Assembly: GCA_017541025.1 (NCBI GenBank)
Contig: JAFXZY010000040.1
Location: 1-64,000 of the forward strand
Source: Bacteroidaceae bacterium
GTDB lineage: Bacteria; Bacteroidota; Bacteroidia; Bacteroidales; Bacteroidaceae
Direction of reading: 5' to 3'
DNA length: 64,000 nucleotides
Shown: positions 17,543-27,500 of the stretch, one piece after another
Numbering within the stretch: the stretch's first letter is position 1
How the letters are laid out: every line of letters begins with the position of its first letter
The notes under the pieces: generated by a model
The model's input: only the letters and a program-made list of their open reading frames with translations
The model's database searches: none
Told to the model about the DNA's origin: nothing
Translations under genes and position numbers: made by a program

Positions 17543-20014
17543 ATGGCACAGTTTGCCGATGTCATACTACCTCTACCCTTAGAAGGTACCTTCACCTATA
17601 GCTTACCCAAGAGTTTCTCAAATCTTGCCCAGGTAGGATGCAGAGTTATTGTACCCTTCGGGACAGCGAAGTATTATAGTGCAATTGTAGTAAGATTGCA
17701 CGACAATATTCCTCACTATAAAACCAAAGAGGTCACAGAATTACTCGACAGTTCTCCCATTATTACTCCATCCCAACTAAAATTATGGGAATGGATAGCA
17801 GATTATTACCTGTGTACTATTGGCGACGTATATAAAGCCGCTCTTCCCAGTGGGATGAAACTAGAGAGCGAATCATGCGTAATGTACAATGAGGAATTCA
17901 TTGCAGAAGACACACTTTCTCCTTCTGAGGACAAAATCATTCAAGCATTAGAAGAGGAAACAGCACAAACACTGTCCACCCTTCAAAAAAGAACGGGCAT
18001 AAAAAATATTCTTCCTGTCATTAAAAGACTCCTTGAAAAAGGGGCAGTACAAATAAAGGAAGAAGTTAAAAGAACATATAAGCCTCGCTTTGCCACATAT
18101 ATCAGGATTACTGAGCCCTTCTTTAATGAAACACTGCTCAACGAGACACTGATACAAATGAAACGATCAACTAAACAAGTTGATCTACTTCTGAAATATG
18201 CTTCATTATCCGGCCTTTCGGCTGCATTGGCTTTACAAAACAAGCAGCTTTTGAAGGAAATCACTAAACAGGAACTGATGGAGAGCACATCCTGCACCCC
18301 TAATGTCCTGAAAGCTCTATGTCAGAAAGGCATCATAGAACAATACCAGAAACCCATAGGCCGGATAGTACAACAGAATCTGCCTGCTGAACTGGTGATG
18401 AACCCGTTAAGCGAAGACCAATCACGAGCTAAGGAAGAGATAAAAGCAGTCTGGAAACAGCATGATGTATGCTTACTGCATGGCGTTACAAGCAGTGGAA
18501 AAACTGAAGTATATATACATCTGATAAAAGAAGTCATAGAAGAAGGGAAACAAGTGCTATTCATGTTACCTGAGATAGTGCTAACCGCTCAATTGACAGA
18601 CCGCCTAAAACGTGTCTTCGGCAACCGCTTAGGCGTATACCATTCTCGTTACCCTGATGCAGAACGCGTGGAAGTATATCGGAAAATGCTTTCCGATGAG
18701 CCTTATGAAATTATTGTCGGTGTCAGGAGTAGCATATTTCTGCCGTTCAAGAAATTAGGACTTATCATCATTGACGAGGAACACGAAACAAGTTTCAAAC
18801 AACAAGATCCTGCACCTAGATACCAAGCACGAAACGTTGCACTGGTGATGGCAAAGGATGCTAGGGCTAAGACACTATTGGGTTCTGCCACGCCCAGTCT
18901 GGAATCGTACCACAACGCTCAGACGGGAAAATACGGGCTCGTTCAGATGCATAAAAGATACGGCAACGTACAACTACCTCACATAGAGGTGGTAAGCATA
19001 CGCGAAATGGCCAAGAAGAAAATGATGAACGGTCCATTCACGCCACAACTGTTAGAAAGAATAAGAGAAGCATTACTACTTAGCAAGCAGATTATCCTGT
19101 TTCAAAACAGGCGAGGCTATGCTCCCATGATGGAATGTAAGACCTGTGGATGGGTTCCCCGATGTCAAAAGTGCGATGTGAGCCTGACGCTTCACAGAAA
19201 CATGCGACAACTCACATGTCATTACTGCGGTGCTACCTACCCCATCCCGCAAAAATGTCCCAACTGCGGGGAACAGAACCTCATAAGTAAGGGGTATGGA
19301 ACAGAACGCATAGAGGACTGCCTGCATAATATTTTTCCTACGGCAAGAATTGCCAGAATGGATTTGGATACAACAAGAAGCAGACTGCATTACGAGCAGA
19401 TCATCTCGGATTTTCAACATTATAAGACTGACATCCTGGTAGGTACACAGATGGTGACAAAAGGGCTGGACTTTGAACGTGTAAGCTTAGTTGGTATATT
19501 GAATGCCAGCACCATGCTGAACCAACCAAACTTCAGAAGCTATGAGCATGCCTTCCAAATGATGGAGCAGGTGGCGGGCAGAGCCGGAAGAAAAGATGAA
19601 CAAGGGTATGTGGTGCTACAGACACAAGACACAGATGCATCAGCTATCAAACAGGTAGTACAACACAACTATACTGCCATGTACGAAGAACAAATGCAGG
19701 AAAGAAATCTTTTCAACTATCCCCCATACTGCCGACTGATATATGTTTACATAAAGCACAGAGATGAGAGGGTATTGGATAGCCTTGCAAGAGACTATGC
19801 GACATTGCTAAAGCAAATCTTCGGTATAAGAATACTCGGGCCAGACACGCCGCCCATTTCCAAAGTGCAAATGATGCATATCCGGAAAATCATTATTAAG
19901 ATAGAGCTTACGGCTTCGTTAGCAGAAGCACGCAAGAGACTGCGTGAAACACAGCGCTATATAACAGGCTTGCCACAATACAAGTCAGCCAGTATCTACT
20001 ATGATGTAGATTAA
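17543..20014 (+). CDS. priA: Primosomal replication-restart helicase PriA
   Basis: PriA is the 3'-to-5' DNA helicase that recognises stalled forks and reloads DnaB outside the origin. The N-terminal DNA-binding region (FADVILPLPLEGTFTYSLP) matches the family. Walker A is GVTSSGKTEVY at about residues 315-325 and the DEAD-like box is IIIDEEHETSF. The zinc-binding insert carries paired cysteines (CKTCGWVPRCQKC, CHYCG, CPNCG). The helicase C-terminal motif QMVTKGLDF and the QVAGRAGR motif are intact. At 823 aa it is normal for Bacteroidota. It follows gldN by 6 bp, and its 3' end faces the alpha-galactosidase gene across a bidirectional hairpin. Confidence 0.97.
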   Translation: MAQFADVILPLPLEGTFTYSLPKSFSNLAQVGCRVIVPFGTAKYYSAIVVRLHDNIPHYKTKEVTELLDSSPIITPSQLKLWEWIADYYLCTIGDVYKAALPSGMKLESESCVMYNEEFIAEDTLSPSEDKIIQALEEETAQTLSTLQKRTGIKNILPVIKRLLEKGAVQIKEEVKRTYKPRFATYIRITEPFFNETLLNETLIQMKRSTKQVDLLLKYASLSGLSAALALQNKQLLKEITKQELMESTSCTPNVLKALCQKGIIEQYQKPIGRIVQQNLPAELVMNPLSEDQSRAKEEIKAVWKQHDVCLLHGVTSSGKTEVYIHLIKEVIEEGKQVLFMLPEIVLTAQLTDRLKRVFGNRLGVYHSRYPDAERVEVYRKMLSDEPYEIIVGVRSSIFLPFKKLGLIIIDEEHETSFKQQDPAPRYQARNVALVMAKDARAKTLLGSATPSLESYHNAQTGKYGLVQMHKRYGNVQLPHIEVVSIREMAKKKMMNGPFTPQLLERIREALLLSKQIILFQNRRGYAPMMECKTCGWVPRCQKCDVSLTLHRNMRQLTCHYCGATYPIPQKCPNCGEQNLISKGYGTERIEDCLHNIFPTARIARMDLDTTRSRLHYEQIISDFQHYKTDILVGTQMVTKGLDFERVSLVGILNASTMLNQPNFRSYEHAFQMMEQVAGRAGRKDEQGYVVLQTQDTDASAIKQVVQHNYTAMYEEQMQERNLFNYPPYCRLIYVYIKHRDERVLDSLARDYATLLKQIFGIRILGPDTPPISKVQMMHIRKIIIKIELTASLAEARKRLRETQRYITGLPQYKSASIYYDVD

Positions 20015-20041
20015 CCCCCGCTCTCTTGAGGAGAACGGGGG
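20014..20041. terminator. Bidirectional terminator between priA and GH36
   Basis: CCCCCGCTCTC, TTGA, GGAGAACGGGGG forms a strong hairpin in the 33-bp gap between the convergent genes priA and the alpha-galactosidase. It resembles the GC-rich repeat family of the window. An A-tract follows on the plus strand, i.e. a U-tract for minus-strand transcription. Confidence 0.65.
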
Positions 20042-20047
20042 AAAAAC

Positions 20048-22216
20048 TTATTTACGAACTAAGCGGATAACCTTGCTGGAATATTCACCACGGAATCCTA
20101 TCTCGACACCTTGCTGCATCAGGAAACGACCGGTGAAAGTAGCACCTTCCCAATGATCAGGTGAACCCTGACGGCATATCTCTGTAAGCGTATATGTAGC
20201 GTCTGGATCAAGACCTGCAAAGTAAAAACGAGGACAGAAGAAATCAACGAAATGCTCAAACTTGTAAGCAAAGAAGATGGCCTCTGATTTATCCTCTTTT
20301 ACATACATCTCACTACAATAGCCATTACCCTCGTATGGAGAAATCAGACGGTACAAATCGCCCTGCTGAACAATGGGGCGAATGGTTTCCTTGTAAGTGT
20401 TGAAACAGGACTGAGCAAACTTCATCTCATCAGCCGTAAGGTCAGAAGGTTTCATCTCCATACCAAGACGTCCCGTCATAGCCACGTCAAAACGGAACTT
20501 CAGAGGAAGGGAACGATGCGTCTGATGATTAGGACTTGCACTTACGTGCTGTGCCATAGCGCAAGCAGGAAAGAACATACTGGTTCCCCACTGAATAAAG
20601 AGACGCTGTTTAGCATCGGTATTGTCACTTACCCAGAACTCATCAAAATAAGGCATCAGTCCGTAGTTGACACGACCACCACCGCTGGCACAGCACTGAA
20701 TAACCAAATCTGGATACTTGGCACGTATGCGCTGAAGTGTCTTAATGAGTCCCAAGTGATAGTCGACATAAAGATGACTCTGATTATCTGCACTCAAATA
20801 GTGTGATCCAAAGTTCTTGGTCTCCATGTTGCAGTCCCACTTAATATAATAGGTATTAGGCGTCTCTGTCATGATGTCATCAACCACCTTATATACAAAA
20901 TCCTGAACAGCAGGATTACTCATATCCAAGACAAGCTGTGTACCTCCACGACCCGTACTGAGGTCACGCGCAGGATGACATACTACCCAATCAGGATGTT
21001 TTTCAAACAGTTCGCTCTTGGTGTTTGTCATTTCAGGCTCAATCCAGATACCCCACTTGAGGCCGCGCTCAGCACAAGCCTTCTCGAGCGCAGGAACACC
21101 CTTTGGAAGTTTCTCGGTATCGGTAACCCAATCGCCCAAGGCACAATCATCAACGGAACGCTTGTATTTGTTACCAAACCATCCATCGTCCATTACAAAG
21201 AGCTCACCGCCTAACTGCTTCACGCCATCCATCATCTTCTCCATACCGTCCTGGCTGACATTCAGGTATACACCTTCCCAGGAGTTAAGAAGAGTCTTAC
21301 GCAAGGATGTTCCATTATGTACCATATTATTCTTGCGGGCCCAGCGATGGAAGCTACGACTGGCACCACCTAAACCTTCGTTACTATAGGTAAGTGCCAA
21401 AACCGGAGTGGTGAAAGTCTCACCCTTCTTGAGTGTGTACTGCGAATTGGTGTCATCAATACCGGCTATAAAGCGATGAACCTTCTTACCCTGCGTATCG
21501 ATGGTCATACGGAAATTACCGCTCCAACATAATGCTGCACCGATAACACGACCCTGGTTCTCCTGAGGTTTGCCGTCAAGAGAAATCATCAGGTTAGGAC
21601 GATTCATATAAGCATTCTTAGTACCCGTTAAGTCATGAATCTCAAAGATGCCCGGTTTCAGTGCCTCTTCTGAAACCTGGGCTTCTGCACCCCATGAACC
21701 ATGTTCGTGCTGAACCCATACATTTCCCTGACGAATAGGAAGGAAACTACTGGCATACTTGATTAAAGACACTGGTTTCTTTTCGTTGTTCCGGATAACC
21801 GACCATGATTCTATCACATCACAATTGTTATAGGTGCGATAACAAACATCCACATAGAAATCATACAGTTTATCCTTCATCGTCATCGTGTAAACAGTAG
21901 CATTTCCTTCTGTGGCTACCGCATCTTGCTGAAAAACAAGCTCAGTAGACATGTTGCCATCGGCATGGCGAACACTAAGAGCTGTAATATCATAGTTACC
22001 CAAGCCGAAAGCAGGATAGGCATCCTCCCAAAGGCTATAGGCACAATATACCTGTTCTGCATCTGCAACACTTTCTCCATAATAGCTGATATGGAGGGGG
22101 CTACCCTGATCTGCCTTTAACAACAATGTGGTACGTGGTGTATTTACAAAAATATCCTTTGCCGGCAGAAAAGACACTGCCAAGAAGGACAAAACAAATA
22201 AAAAATTTCTTCTCAT
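20048..22216 (-). CDS. GH36 alpha-galactosidase
   Basis: Exported glycoside hydrolase of family GH36, predicted to release terminal alpha-linked galactose from oligosaccharides or glycans in the periplasm. The N-terminus MRRNFLFVLSFLAVSFLPAKD is a signal peptide. The (beta/alpha)8 barrel shows the diagnostic motifs: MDDGWFG, WGIWIEPEM, the nucleophile region YYIKWDCN (Asp), CASGGGRVNYG, and the acid/base region EFWVSDNTDAKQR (Asp). Length (722 aa) fits bacterial GH36. There is no T9SS sorting domain, so it probably stays periplasmic. It lies downstream of the FAS1 lipoprotein and is separated from it by a palindrome. Confidence 0.95.
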   Translation of the reverse strand: MRRNFLFVLSFLAVSFLPAKDIFVNTPRTTLLLKADQGSPLHISYYGESVADAEQVYCAYSLWEDAYPAFGLGNYDITALSVRHADGNMSTELVFQQDAVATEGNATVYTMTMKDKLYDFYVDVCYRTYNNCDVIESWSVIRNNEKKPVSLIKYASSFLPIRQGNVWVQHEHGSWGAEAQVSEEALKPGIFEIHDLTGTKNAYMNRPNLMISLDGKPQENQGRVIGAALCWSGNFRMTIDTQGKKVHRFIAGIDDTNSQYTLKKGETFTTPVLALTYSNEGLGGASRSFHRWARKNNMVHNGTSLRKTLLNSWEGVYLNVSQDGMEKMMDGVKQLGGELFVMDDGWFGNKYKRSVDDCALGDWVTDTEKLPKGVPALEKACAERGLKWGIWIEPEMTNTKSELFEKHPDWVVCHPARDLSTGRGGTQLVLDMSNPAVQDFVYKVVDDIMTETPNTYYIKWDCNMETKNFGSHYLSADNQSHLYVDYHLGLIKTLQRIRAKYPDLVIQCCASGGGRVNYGLMPYFDEFWVSDNTDAKQRLFIQWGTSMFFPACAMAQHVSASPNHQTHRSLPLKFRFDVAMTGRLGMEMKPSDLTADEMKFAQSCFNTYKETIRPIVQQGDLYRLISPYEGNGYCSEMYVKEDKSEAIFFAYKFEHFVDFFCPRFYFAGLDPDATYTLTEICRQGSPDHWEGATFTGRFLMQQGVEIGFRGEYSSKVIRLVRK

Positions 22217-22257
22217 GGATTTTATGATTAATTAATTGACTTCATCTTATAGAGAAG

Positions 22258-22282
22258 TTAAAGCCAGCATTGCCGGCTTTAA
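22258..22282. terminator. Palindrome between FAS1 lipoprotein and GH36 genes
   Basis: TTAAAGCC, GC, loop, GC, GGCTTTAA forms a near-perfect hairpin 10 bp past the stop of the 22292-24436 gene (minus). No strong U-tract follows, so it may be an RNA-processing hairpin or attenuator rather than a full terminator. Confidence 0.45.
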
Positions 22283-22291
22283 CTCCAATAA

Positions 22292-24436
22292 TTACCAGAC
22301 ATCCTCAGGCTTAGAAGGATTGTCATATATCTCCTTAGGACACCATTCAAAGTAGTCGAGATACAACTCCTTCTTATCTGTATCAAGAACTGACTTGAAA
22401 CGAATATAATAAGTGTACTTGGGATCCAAAGTCTGACGAACTAAGATATGGCGTTTCTGACGCTCGTCATCACGTGCTGTCTTATTTTCGCCAAACTCAT
22501 GTCTGCCAGCTTTCATCAGACCATGATTTCTCAACTTATGGTCAATCTCGATAATTTCATCTTCGTCACGACCGGTATCAGTCAAATCGCCCCAAGAGCC
22601 ACCTTCACCTGCATAAGTAATGGCTATTCCCTCTGCCATGTTAACCGGAATACCAGCAGCAGGAAGGTTACCTGGGTCAGAACCGAAGTAAACCTGTGTA
22701 ATACCACGGGCTGCAGTGGCAAGCACCTTATATCTAAGTTCGTAAGTACCACGCTTAGGAACAGGGGGCAAAGTGAACATGATATCATATTTGCCGAAAA
22801 CCTTATCCTCGTCCTGACAATAGTTAGGCCAGTCAGTACGATAGCCATTATAGTGAATAAAATGAGTCTCTTCGTTGAGAATACTACAATTCTCGAAGTA
22901 CTTATAAGTTTGATCTTGAGGAACATATACATGCTGGTACTTGCCTTCTGCTGAATCAGCACGACGGAGATTATTTGAAATAGCTTCAGGGAACATGGCA
23001 AAAAGGTCGAAACGAATACGTTCCTTGGCTAATTCATCACGTACAGCATCTGTATATGCCAAAGGACCATCAAGAGGATAGATGCAGGCATTGGTGATAT
23101 CATTTAGAACGGCCTTATCACTTTCGCGACCGATTAAAATACCCGTTTTATGAGGATCACAGGACACTTCATGACCGGAACCACTGAGGGAATTGTCCAA
23201 AACGGGGAAGCGATTCAGGTAAACACCCTGACTTTCCTTACTCTCGTAAATCTTCAGCAAACGGCGAAGACCTTCACCGACAGTACAATACCATTCATAA
23301 ACCGGGAGTGAAAGAACAGGACGCGTATATGGACTGCCAATTTCATTACAATTATAAACCAGCTTGTTGGCAGGAATACGCATGGGAAGAATATGATAAG
23401 TTACCCACCGATAAAGTATATGTTCAGGTGAGGCATAATTGTCGTCAGTTTTATTTACTTCCTCAGAGAAATACATTTTATTCTTCTGAAGCCAGTCAAT
23501 GAGTTGCTGTAAAGCATCTGGTGCTGCAGGATCTATACCCTGCGAACGCCAATATTCATCTGTTTCTGCAAAGATGGTATAACCATATTTACGATGTTCG
23601 GGTGCATGTGCATCAGGGTCGCCTGGAGTAGCAGACTTGTCGCCACCTGATTTTGCCTGATAATCCTTCATATCGGGAATTTCACCTCTGAGATATTTTT
23701 GCTCATATACATCGTCTCGTACCATGCTAAGCATATCCAGTAAGTTACATGCCTGAATAACACGTGCCATCATCAAATAACCTTCTGTCTTGTTATCCAG
23801 AATGTTCTGTAAATATCTTGCACAAGATTCATCCAAAGGAGCGATGACTTTATGCAATTGATGTATATAACCATTAATCACAGGAATATCATGATTAATA
23901 GGGTCAATGGGACATATATTGTTTACAAAAAAACTGTCCGGACTGTTTTTACTATCGTTAATAGTAAGTCGGTGATCACTAAGTGTCGGGAGCGACAACT
24001 CAGTGTTTTTATCAACCATGTTAATGGAATAACGCTGATCTTCTCTGTCAAATCCATCAATGACACTATTCCTGACAATGACGGCACGGATGGAATCTAG
24101 CTTCGCGGAATCCGTGAAAGCGTCCCATGAAGGCTCTGATATTAACCCCCCATCAACTAAATCCTGAAGATAATCTTCAATAGCATCATTGGTAATTGCA
24201 AACACGGTATAGTTACCACGAGCCGTCAACAACTGGTAAACAGTTGATGTTTCCTTATACGGATTAATCTTTACCTTCTTTAGCAAGTCAACATACTCTG
24301 AGTACACAGGGTGTGCCTCCAGATAACTGGCTATTGTGTGGTACTGGAATACATATCTCTCCGAGGTGTCAATCTGCTCAGAGCAGGCACAAACCATCAA
24401 AAGCAACGCGGTAAAAGAGAAAAACAGCTTTCTCAT
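22292..24436 (-). CDS. Fasciclin (FAS1)-domain lipoprotein
   Basis: A 714-aa exported lipoprotein, probably attached to a membrane and involved in adhesion or glycan handling. The signal MRKLFFSFTALLLMVCACS carries a lipobox-like end (Cys17 or Cys18). A FAS1 domain occupies roughly residues 30-205, with TIASYLEAHPVYSEYVDLL, the YTVFAITNDAIEDYL box and the closing VINGYIHQLHKVI. Residues 210-714 are not recognised; the C-terminal part (RGTYELRYKVLATA, ITQVYFG) looks like a beta-sandwich. FAS1 lipoproteins of this type often accompany SusC/SusD systems in Bacteroidota, but no susC or susD gene is present here. The domain assignment is good; the function is inference. Confidence 0.8.
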   Translation of the reverse strand: MRKLFFSFTALLLMVCACSEQIDTSERYVFQYHTIASYLEAHPVYSEYVDLLKKVKINPYKETSTVYQLLTARGNYTVFAITNDAIEDYLQDLVDGGLISEPSWDAFTDSAKLDSIRAVIVRNSVIDGFDREDQRYSINMVDKNTELSLPTLSDHRLTINDSKNSPDSFFVNNICPIDPINHDIPVINGYIHQLHKVIAPLDESCARYLQNILDNKTEGYLMMARVIQACNLLDMLSMVRDDVYEQKYLRGEIPDMKDYQAKSGGDKSATPGDPDAHAPEHRKYGYTIFAETDEYWRSQGIDPAAPDALQQLIDWLQKNKMYFSEEVNKTDDNYASPEHILYRWVTYHILPMRIPANKLVYNCNEIGSPYTRPVLSLPVYEWYCTVGEGLRRLLKIYESKESQGVYLNRFPVLDNSLSGSGHEVSCDPHKTGILIGRESDKAVLNDITNACIYPLDGPLAYTDAVRDELAKERIRFDLFAMFPEAISNNLRRADSAEGKYQHVYVPQDQTYKYFENCSILNEETHFIHYNGYRTDWPNYCQDEDKVFGKYDIMFTLPPVPKRGTYELRYKVLATAARGITQVYFGSDPGNLPAAGIPVNMAEGIAITYAGEGGSWGDLTDTGRDEDEIIEIDHKLRNHGLMKAGRHEFGENKTARDDERQKRHILVRQTLDPKYTYYIRFKSVLDTDKKELYLDYFEWCPKEIYDNPSKPEDVW

Positions 24437-24476
24437 AATTTCAATCTTTTTAATATGTGTTTCTTCTTGTATTTAT

Positions 24477-24513
24477 TCTCCTGACCTGGTGGCCATGGCC
24501 CCAGGCCAGGAGA
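24477..24513. terminator. Perfect-arm palindrome downstream of the dockerin protein gene
   Basis: TCTCCTG-CCTGG-GGCC and GGCC-CAGG-CAGGAGA form a 37-nt hairpin with only two mismatched pairs. It lies about 40 bp downstream of the stop of the gene at 24553-29661. The lack of a U-tract leaves open whether it terminates transcription or processes the message before the FAS1 lipoprotein gene. Confidence 0.5.
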
Positions 24514-24552
24514 AATTATAGAGATTTATTTATCAAACTGAATCATTGATGA

Positions 24553-27500
24553 TTACTGCTCAGCGATGATGTTCAAGAGAGCCTGAATATCACCAGCATT
24601 AACATCGCCATCACCTGTCAGGTCTGCTGCAGGATTGAATTCGCCAGAAGCGATGATGTTCAGAAGAGCCTGGATATCAGCAGCGTTAACCTCACCATCA
24701 CCTGTCAGGTCACCACTAACACTTGGAGCTGCAACGAAGCGCATATGGCGAATATTCACCTTTTCACCTTCTTTGAGAGTGAGAGCCAGACCTACAACAT
24801 CTGAAGCCTTGGTGAAGGCAAGTTCCTTAACATCAACAGAAACCGTTTTGTATTCAGAGGTTGCCTCTAATGTTTCCAATGGGATGTTATTAGCTGTTGT
24901 CATGTTGTAAAGCAAAGCACCCTCGATAGGATTCTCTGCAGTGTACTCAAACTCTAAGATAGTCTCGTTAGCTTTCAGATCATCATACAACTTACCAAGT
25001 CTTGGAATAATTCTACCATTCTTAAGAGCCGTGAACTCATAGTCGAACTCATCAACTTCTGCCCAGTCAGCGTTACCTACAGTCTCCTCAGTAAGTTCCA
25101 GATAATCAGGATACTTCTCAAGAAGTGCAGCCAAAGCAGCATTGGTAGCAGCAACATCAGCATACAGACCATTATTCAAACCGCTCTGAACGGCCTCAAT
25201 ATCAACATCGTAGTCACTATCAGCAGCTGCATGAACCAACCACTTCTCAGATACCTTAATCATATAATCACAGAGATTGTAGTATGCAGTCTTAGTAGCA
25301 TTGATCTCTTCAAAGGTGTTACCATCAGCAACCAACTGCTCTACAGTAGTGCGATTAGCGGCATCTGCTACAGCCTCCTTCTGAGCGGCACCAAAGTTAG
25401 GAGCTGCCTTGAATTCATTAATATCATTACCGAAATCACCGGCAACATAAGAATTCAGGGTAACAACTCTTTCACCATTGCATGCGGCAGCAGCAGCAAT
25501 TGCCTCTGCAGTTGCCTCTTCACCGAGGTATGTCAGACGGAAGTTACCAGCACCTAACCAGTCACCACCTACCAGTGTACGCTCGTTCTTCAAACCAAGC
25601 TTCAAGGTACCGTCGGTAACCTGAGCAACCATGGAAATCTCATAACGGTCTTGCAAGATAGCATTGATAGTACCCTGAACACCCCAGATTACATAACCTA
25701 CAATTACTGAGTCAACTTCAGGATCTCCAATAGCCTCTTGTACGTCACAAGCATAGATTTCCCTGTCGGCATATTCGCCAAACCAAGCATTCTCCTTGGA
25801 AGTCATACCCTCACGTACAACGGGAACGTATGTCTTGGTATTGTTGGCAAATGCCATAGCGGTATAATTGAGACTTCTGATGTCACCATTAGGACGGAAA
25901 CCTGCATTCAGTTTCAACTCATAGTAACCGTTCTTCAAATCCTTCAATGTCTGGCTGATAGTGAACTTAGACTGCTCATTGCAGAATTCAGCAGCAGACA
26001 TCGTACCTTCTGCGTTGGTTCCATTACTATATACATAGCCGTCCCAACCCTCAGGCTGCTTGGTTCCAGAAACATTATTGCCATCAGCGTCAACCACCTG
26101 CTCAGCCTTAGCAAAGCTGCGGTTAACAATCAAAGAAGAAATATCAGTTCCTGCTACATAACCTGCAGCTACAGCAGCCTTCTTCAAAGACTCAAGGAAC
26201 TCTATCTCCTCTGCAACTATGCTGTCAGCAAGAATATGCTCATCCCAGATAGTTGAGAATGAACCGTGAACAAATGTTTCGTTGGGTTCAATGTCATCTT
26301 CAATATAAGACTTCAAGGTAGCCAAAGCCTCAGACTCTTCCAGTTTATAATCCTGGAGATACTGCTTAACAGCCTCTACATCATCATTGAGCTTGCTATA
26401 AACCTTGGCACTTGCAGTAATAGAGTCACGGAGAGTTTCGAGCTGATAGTTAACACGGAAGAGAGCCTCCATATTAGCACACTCCTCAATTTCAGGAATG
26501 ATTTCCTTATATTTATCGATAAGAGCCTGCTCTGCAACAACGTCAGCATCGAACTCGTTGGCAGCATCAGTGTAATCCTGCTTGATAGCCTCAAACTCCT
26601 CGGGAGTACCGAAGTGGAGTTCGTTCATCTGGATGGCATTGCCATTGAAAGCCTTGGTTACTACTACCTTATAATATGTATACTGTTCAGTTGTCTCAGT
26701 ACTGAAGCCGAAATAAGAAGGTTCTGCATTAACGGGATGCAGACGATCCTGACCTACGTTCTCCTTAGAATCGATGAGAACCCAACCCTCGGCATCTTTA
26801 GTAGCATCACCATCGCCTTCGAAATTAGCACCGTAAACATACCAGGTACCCCAGTTGCGACCAGGATAAGAACCTGTATCATTACCAGTTGTCAGTGTAT
26901 AGAAGAATGGGTTGGTCTTATCCATGGTACGGAAGATGATGTAAGTGTTGCCGTTGGCATCAGCATCACCACCCCACTTGGTAGCCTTCACCTCTACCTC
27001 TTTCTCTTCACCTGTCTCTGGATCTATTTGCTTCTCTGTATAATTCAGGGCAATACCATCAATAAGGTTGCCATAGAATCCGTCACCCCACTGGTTTACA
27101 GTATTACCACCCAACAAGATGTAAAGATCCTTCTGAACCGCGGTGATAATGTAACCGAGATAATCCATCTCAGCCTTGATAGCATCATTATCCAGATTGA
27201 GATTTTCTACGATGTAAGCATGAGTACCACGGATATACTTAGCACAAGGAGCGAGATTCTCTGAGGTATAACCCTCATACCATGCCTGCAGACTCTCAGA
27301 AGTAATGGAAAGTGACAATACCTCATTGTAAACTGAATCATACTTCTCGTACAAGTCAGCAGATGTAGCGATATCTTCCTGCAAGTCAACCAACTGGTTC
27401 TTCAGCTTCATTACGTCGGGAGCATTAACGGTAGTCTTCAACTCCTCATACTTAGCCTTGTAAGCATCTGTGAAGCCCTTGTAAGCAGGACGCTCGTATG